In this document: piece by piece, positions 6,269-7,381 of the stretch
How positions within the stretch are numbered: the first letter of the stretch is position 1
Layout of the letters: each line of letters opens with the position of its first letter
NCBI GenBank assembly: GCA_009777005.1
Contig: WRMT01000153.1
Span: 1-7,381 of the forward strand
DNA from: Methanobrevibacter sp.
Lineage (GTDB): Archaea > Methanobacteriota > Methanobacteria > Methanobacteriales > Methanobacteriaceae
Reading direction: 5' to 3'
Length of the DNA: 7,381 bases
Made by a program: the position numbers and the translations under genes
The notes under the pieces: model-generated
What the model saw: the letters and a program-made list of their open reading frames with translations, nothing else
Databases searched by the model: none
What the model was told of the DNA's origin: nothing

Positions 6269-6471
6269 TATACTTATTTTTATCTTTAAAAACAATTATT
6301 AAGTGTAAATTTAAAACATTATACTTATTTTTAATTTTAAAAACAATATTAAGTATAAATTTAAAACATTATACTTATTTTTATCTTTAAAAACAATTAT
6401 TAAGTATAAATTTAAAACATTATACCTATTTTTATTTTTTAAAATCAATATTAATTAATATGTATCAATTT
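6269..6471. repeat. 50/51-bp tandem repeat, three copies plus one degenerate, with hairpin arms
   Basis: Copies start at 6269, 6320, 6370 and 6421 (lengths 51, 50 and 51; the fourth has decayed after about 30 bases). Each good copy has tatactta near its start and taagtata (taagtgta in copy 1) about 20-25 bases later, so each can fold into a hairpin. Copy 1 pairs furthest: tttaaatttatactta (6261-6276) against 6301-6314 and adjacent bases, with one G:T-type mismatch. Only about four positions differ between copies 2 and 3, implying recent duplication. The array begins about 20 bases after the gene 3 stop and could act as serial terminators, RNA-stabilising 3' hairpins or a protein-binding array. 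No spacer-like unique sequence is present. Confidence 0.8.
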
Positions 6472-6483
6472 TAATATTTTTTT
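6448..6483 (+). terminator. 14-bp perfect palindrome and downstream T7
   Basis: The perfect palindrome atattaattaatat (6448-6461) sits in the decayed fourth repeat copy and is followed 15 bases later by seven Ts (6477-6483). It could back up termination of the upstream gene. All pairs are A:T. Confidence 0.25.
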
Positions 6484-6494
6484 AATAAGAAAAT

Positions 6495-6548
6495 AATTAA
6501 TCAGAATTAAATATTATTTTTAATTAGTATAACTCTTCTGATTTAATT
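6495..6548. promoter_or_regulatory. inverted repeat upstream of the acetyltransferase promoter (possible operator)
   Basis: The arms aatcagaa (6499-6506) and ttctgatt (6536-6543) are perfect 8-base complements. With one bulged base the match extends outwards to 6495 and 6548, about 12 pairs, across a 29-base spacer. A second small dyad, gattta att taaatc, overlaps the right arm (6540-6554). The element ends 20 bases before the candidate TATA box, suitable for a dimeric regulator. No regulator gene is present in the window. Confidence 0.35.
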
Positions 6549-6567
6549 TAAATCAAAATGATTTTAA

Positions 6568-6576
6568 TTATAATAA
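6568..6576 (+). promoter_or_regulatory. candidate TATA box for the acetyltransferase gene
   Basis: TTATAATAA would place the transcript start near 6596-6600, just before the ribosome site GGAG at 6606-6609, giving a very short leader. This fits a stand-alone gene. Confidence 0.4.
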
Positions 6577-6614
6577 TTTACAAGCACCACAACCAGGTAT
6601 AATATGGAGATATA

Positions 6615-7130
6615 ATGAACTTTATTGATTATTTTTATAAACATTATCAAAATTTCAAGAGAAATAGCTATGGAAAAAAAGTTAAAAAAATAGCTGCTAA
6701 GTGTGGAAAAGATTTAAGAGTAAATAATCCATCATATGTAAGTGAAAATACTTTTTTAGGAGATAATGTTAACTTTAATGGAATGAAAATTCAGGGAAAA
6801 GGAAAAGTGATTATTGGAAATAATTTTCACTCTGGAATTGACTGTATGATAATTACAGACATTCATAATTATGATGAAGGACTAGCTATTCCCTATGATA
6901 AAACTATAATCTCAAAAGATGTAGCTATTGAAGATAATGTATGGCTGGGAAATAGAGTTATGATTCTTCCAGGAGTTAAAATTGAAGAAGGAGCTATTAT
7001 TCAAGCAGGAAGTGTTGTGGTAAATAATATTGAAAAATATGCAATAGCTGGAGGACACCCAGCTAAAGTTTTTAAACATAGGAATATTAAACACTATGAA
7101 AAATTGAAAAAAGAAAAAAAATTTCATTAA
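6615..7130 (+). CDS. hexapeptide-repeat (left-handed beta-helix) O-acetyltransferase
   Basis: Predicted cytosolic acyl-CoA-dependent acetyltransferase of 171 residues, likely to acetylate a sugar or glycan precursor. It is full-length for the small CatB/WcaF/maltose-acetyltransferase-like group. A basic N-terminal segment (1-35) precedes imperfect [LIV]-G-x4 turns: FLGDNVNF, VIIGNNF, VAIEDNVWLG, VMILPGVKIEEGAIIQAG. The loop DIHNYD holds H84, the position of the catalytic histidine in these trimeric enzymes. The C-terminal signature GGHPAKVFKHRN (146-157) matches the family's G-x-PAK-x4-R acetyl-CoA-binding end, followed by a lysine-rich tail. The start at 6615 has GGAG (6606-6609) five bases upstream, the clearest ribosome site in the window. 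Glycosyltransferases nearby support a role in decorating a surface polysaccharide, but they are separate transcription units, so the link is inference. The substrate is unknown; amino-sugar N-acetylation is an alternative. Confidence 0.9.
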   Translation: MNFIDYFYKHYQNFKRNSYGKKVKKIAAKCGKDLRVNNPSYVSENTFLGDNVNFNGMKIQGKGKVIIGNNFHSGIDCMIITDIHNYDEGLAIPYDKTIISKDVAIEDNVWLGNRVMILPGVKIEEGAIIQAGSVVVNNIEKYAIAGGHPAKVFKHRNIKHYEKLKKEKKFH

Positions 7131-7162
7131 TCCAATAAGAATTTTAGTAACGTTAAAACTAT

Positions 7163-7235
7163 GATTTTATGAAATAATTATATAGTGGTTTGTAAATTTA
7201 TTTTCATAAAAATCTAAATTTTGAACAATTTTTTT
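7163..7235 (+). terminator. inverted repeat and T7 run after the acetyltransferase gene
   Basis: The arms gattttatgaaa (7163-7174) and tttcataaaaatc (7202-7214) pair over 12 bases with one bulged A, around a 27-base loop. Seven Ts (7229-7235) follow 14 bases later. The long loop and the gap before the Ts make it imperfect, but it is the only structured element after the gene. I see nothing else supportable from 7236 to the end. Confidence 0.4.
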
Positions 7236-7381
7236 GGAAAATATATATCTTTTAAAAAATCTGTAAAAATATTAAAACCAGATATAATTTTTTATAAACT
7301 ATTTAATTTTAATATTTATATTTTTAATAATATTTTTTATAAAAATAACTTATATTAATGATTATTTTATTAAATAAATTA

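Noticed and set aside
6269..6471. CRISPR array in the 50-bp repeats
   Set aside because: The whole 50/51-base unit repeats, so there are no variable spacers between constant repeats.
6912..7127. 71-codon antisense frame over the acetyltransferase C-terminus
   Set aside because: Phe/Asn-rich shadow of the conserved hexapeptide region.
1..7381. tRNA, rRNA or other conserved structured RNA
   Set aside because: No GC-richer island of the kind that stable RNAs form in AT-rich genomes, and no T-loop (GGTTCRA) motif in a tRNA context was seen.
1..7381. Insertion sequence, integrase or attachment site
   Set aside because: No transposase or recombinase gene and no paired terminal repeats with target duplications were found; the inverted repeats seen are short and local.

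Overview
The window looks like a piece of a very AT-rich archaeal chromosome, most likely from a gut or rumen methanogen of the Methanobacteriales (Methanobrevibacter- or Methanosphaera-like). The grounds are the base composition, archaeal TATA-like boxes (such as TTTATATA) upstream of genes, short GGAG ribosome sites, T-run terminators, long AT-only spacers, and the protein types present. The genus is inference; no rRNA or other marker gene is present.

Four genes, all on the + strand, are supported. (1) 263-2392 is a multi-pass membrane glycosyltransferase of the GT-C/GT39 type with an unusual hydrophilic insertion. (2) 2551-3741 is a cytosolic GT4 glycosyltransferase; its real start is probably the ATG at 2551, not a TTG further upstream. 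(3) 4402-6249 is a composite protein: two N-terminal zinc ribbons, a long Lys/Glu/Thr-rich repetitive linker, a two-helix membrane hairpin and a C-terminal NERD (nuclease-related) domain whose usual E-x-K catalytic motif is not preserved. (4) 6615-7130 is a left-handed beta-helix (hexapeptide-repeat) O-acetyltransferase.

Each gene has its own TATA-like element and a T-rich or hairpin end, so they read as separate transcription units rather than an operon. Genes 1, 2 and 4 fit a cell-surface glycan role: assembly, lipid-linked sugar transfer and acetylation. Gene 3 does not obviously belong to that pathway.

The spacers on both sides of gene 3 are the most structured non-coding DNA here. The 660-bp spacer before it holds a 200-bp array of ten 20-bp units with an alternating 40-bp higher-order pattern, then two hairpin-forming elements. 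The 365-bp spacer after it holds a 50/51-bp tandem repeat (three good copies and one decayed), each with inverted-repeat arms. I see no tRNA, rRNA, CRISPR array, insertion sequence or recombinase. The best candidate for something undescribed is the zinc-ribbon/membrane/NERD protein with its repeat-bearing flanks; that link is a hypothesis.
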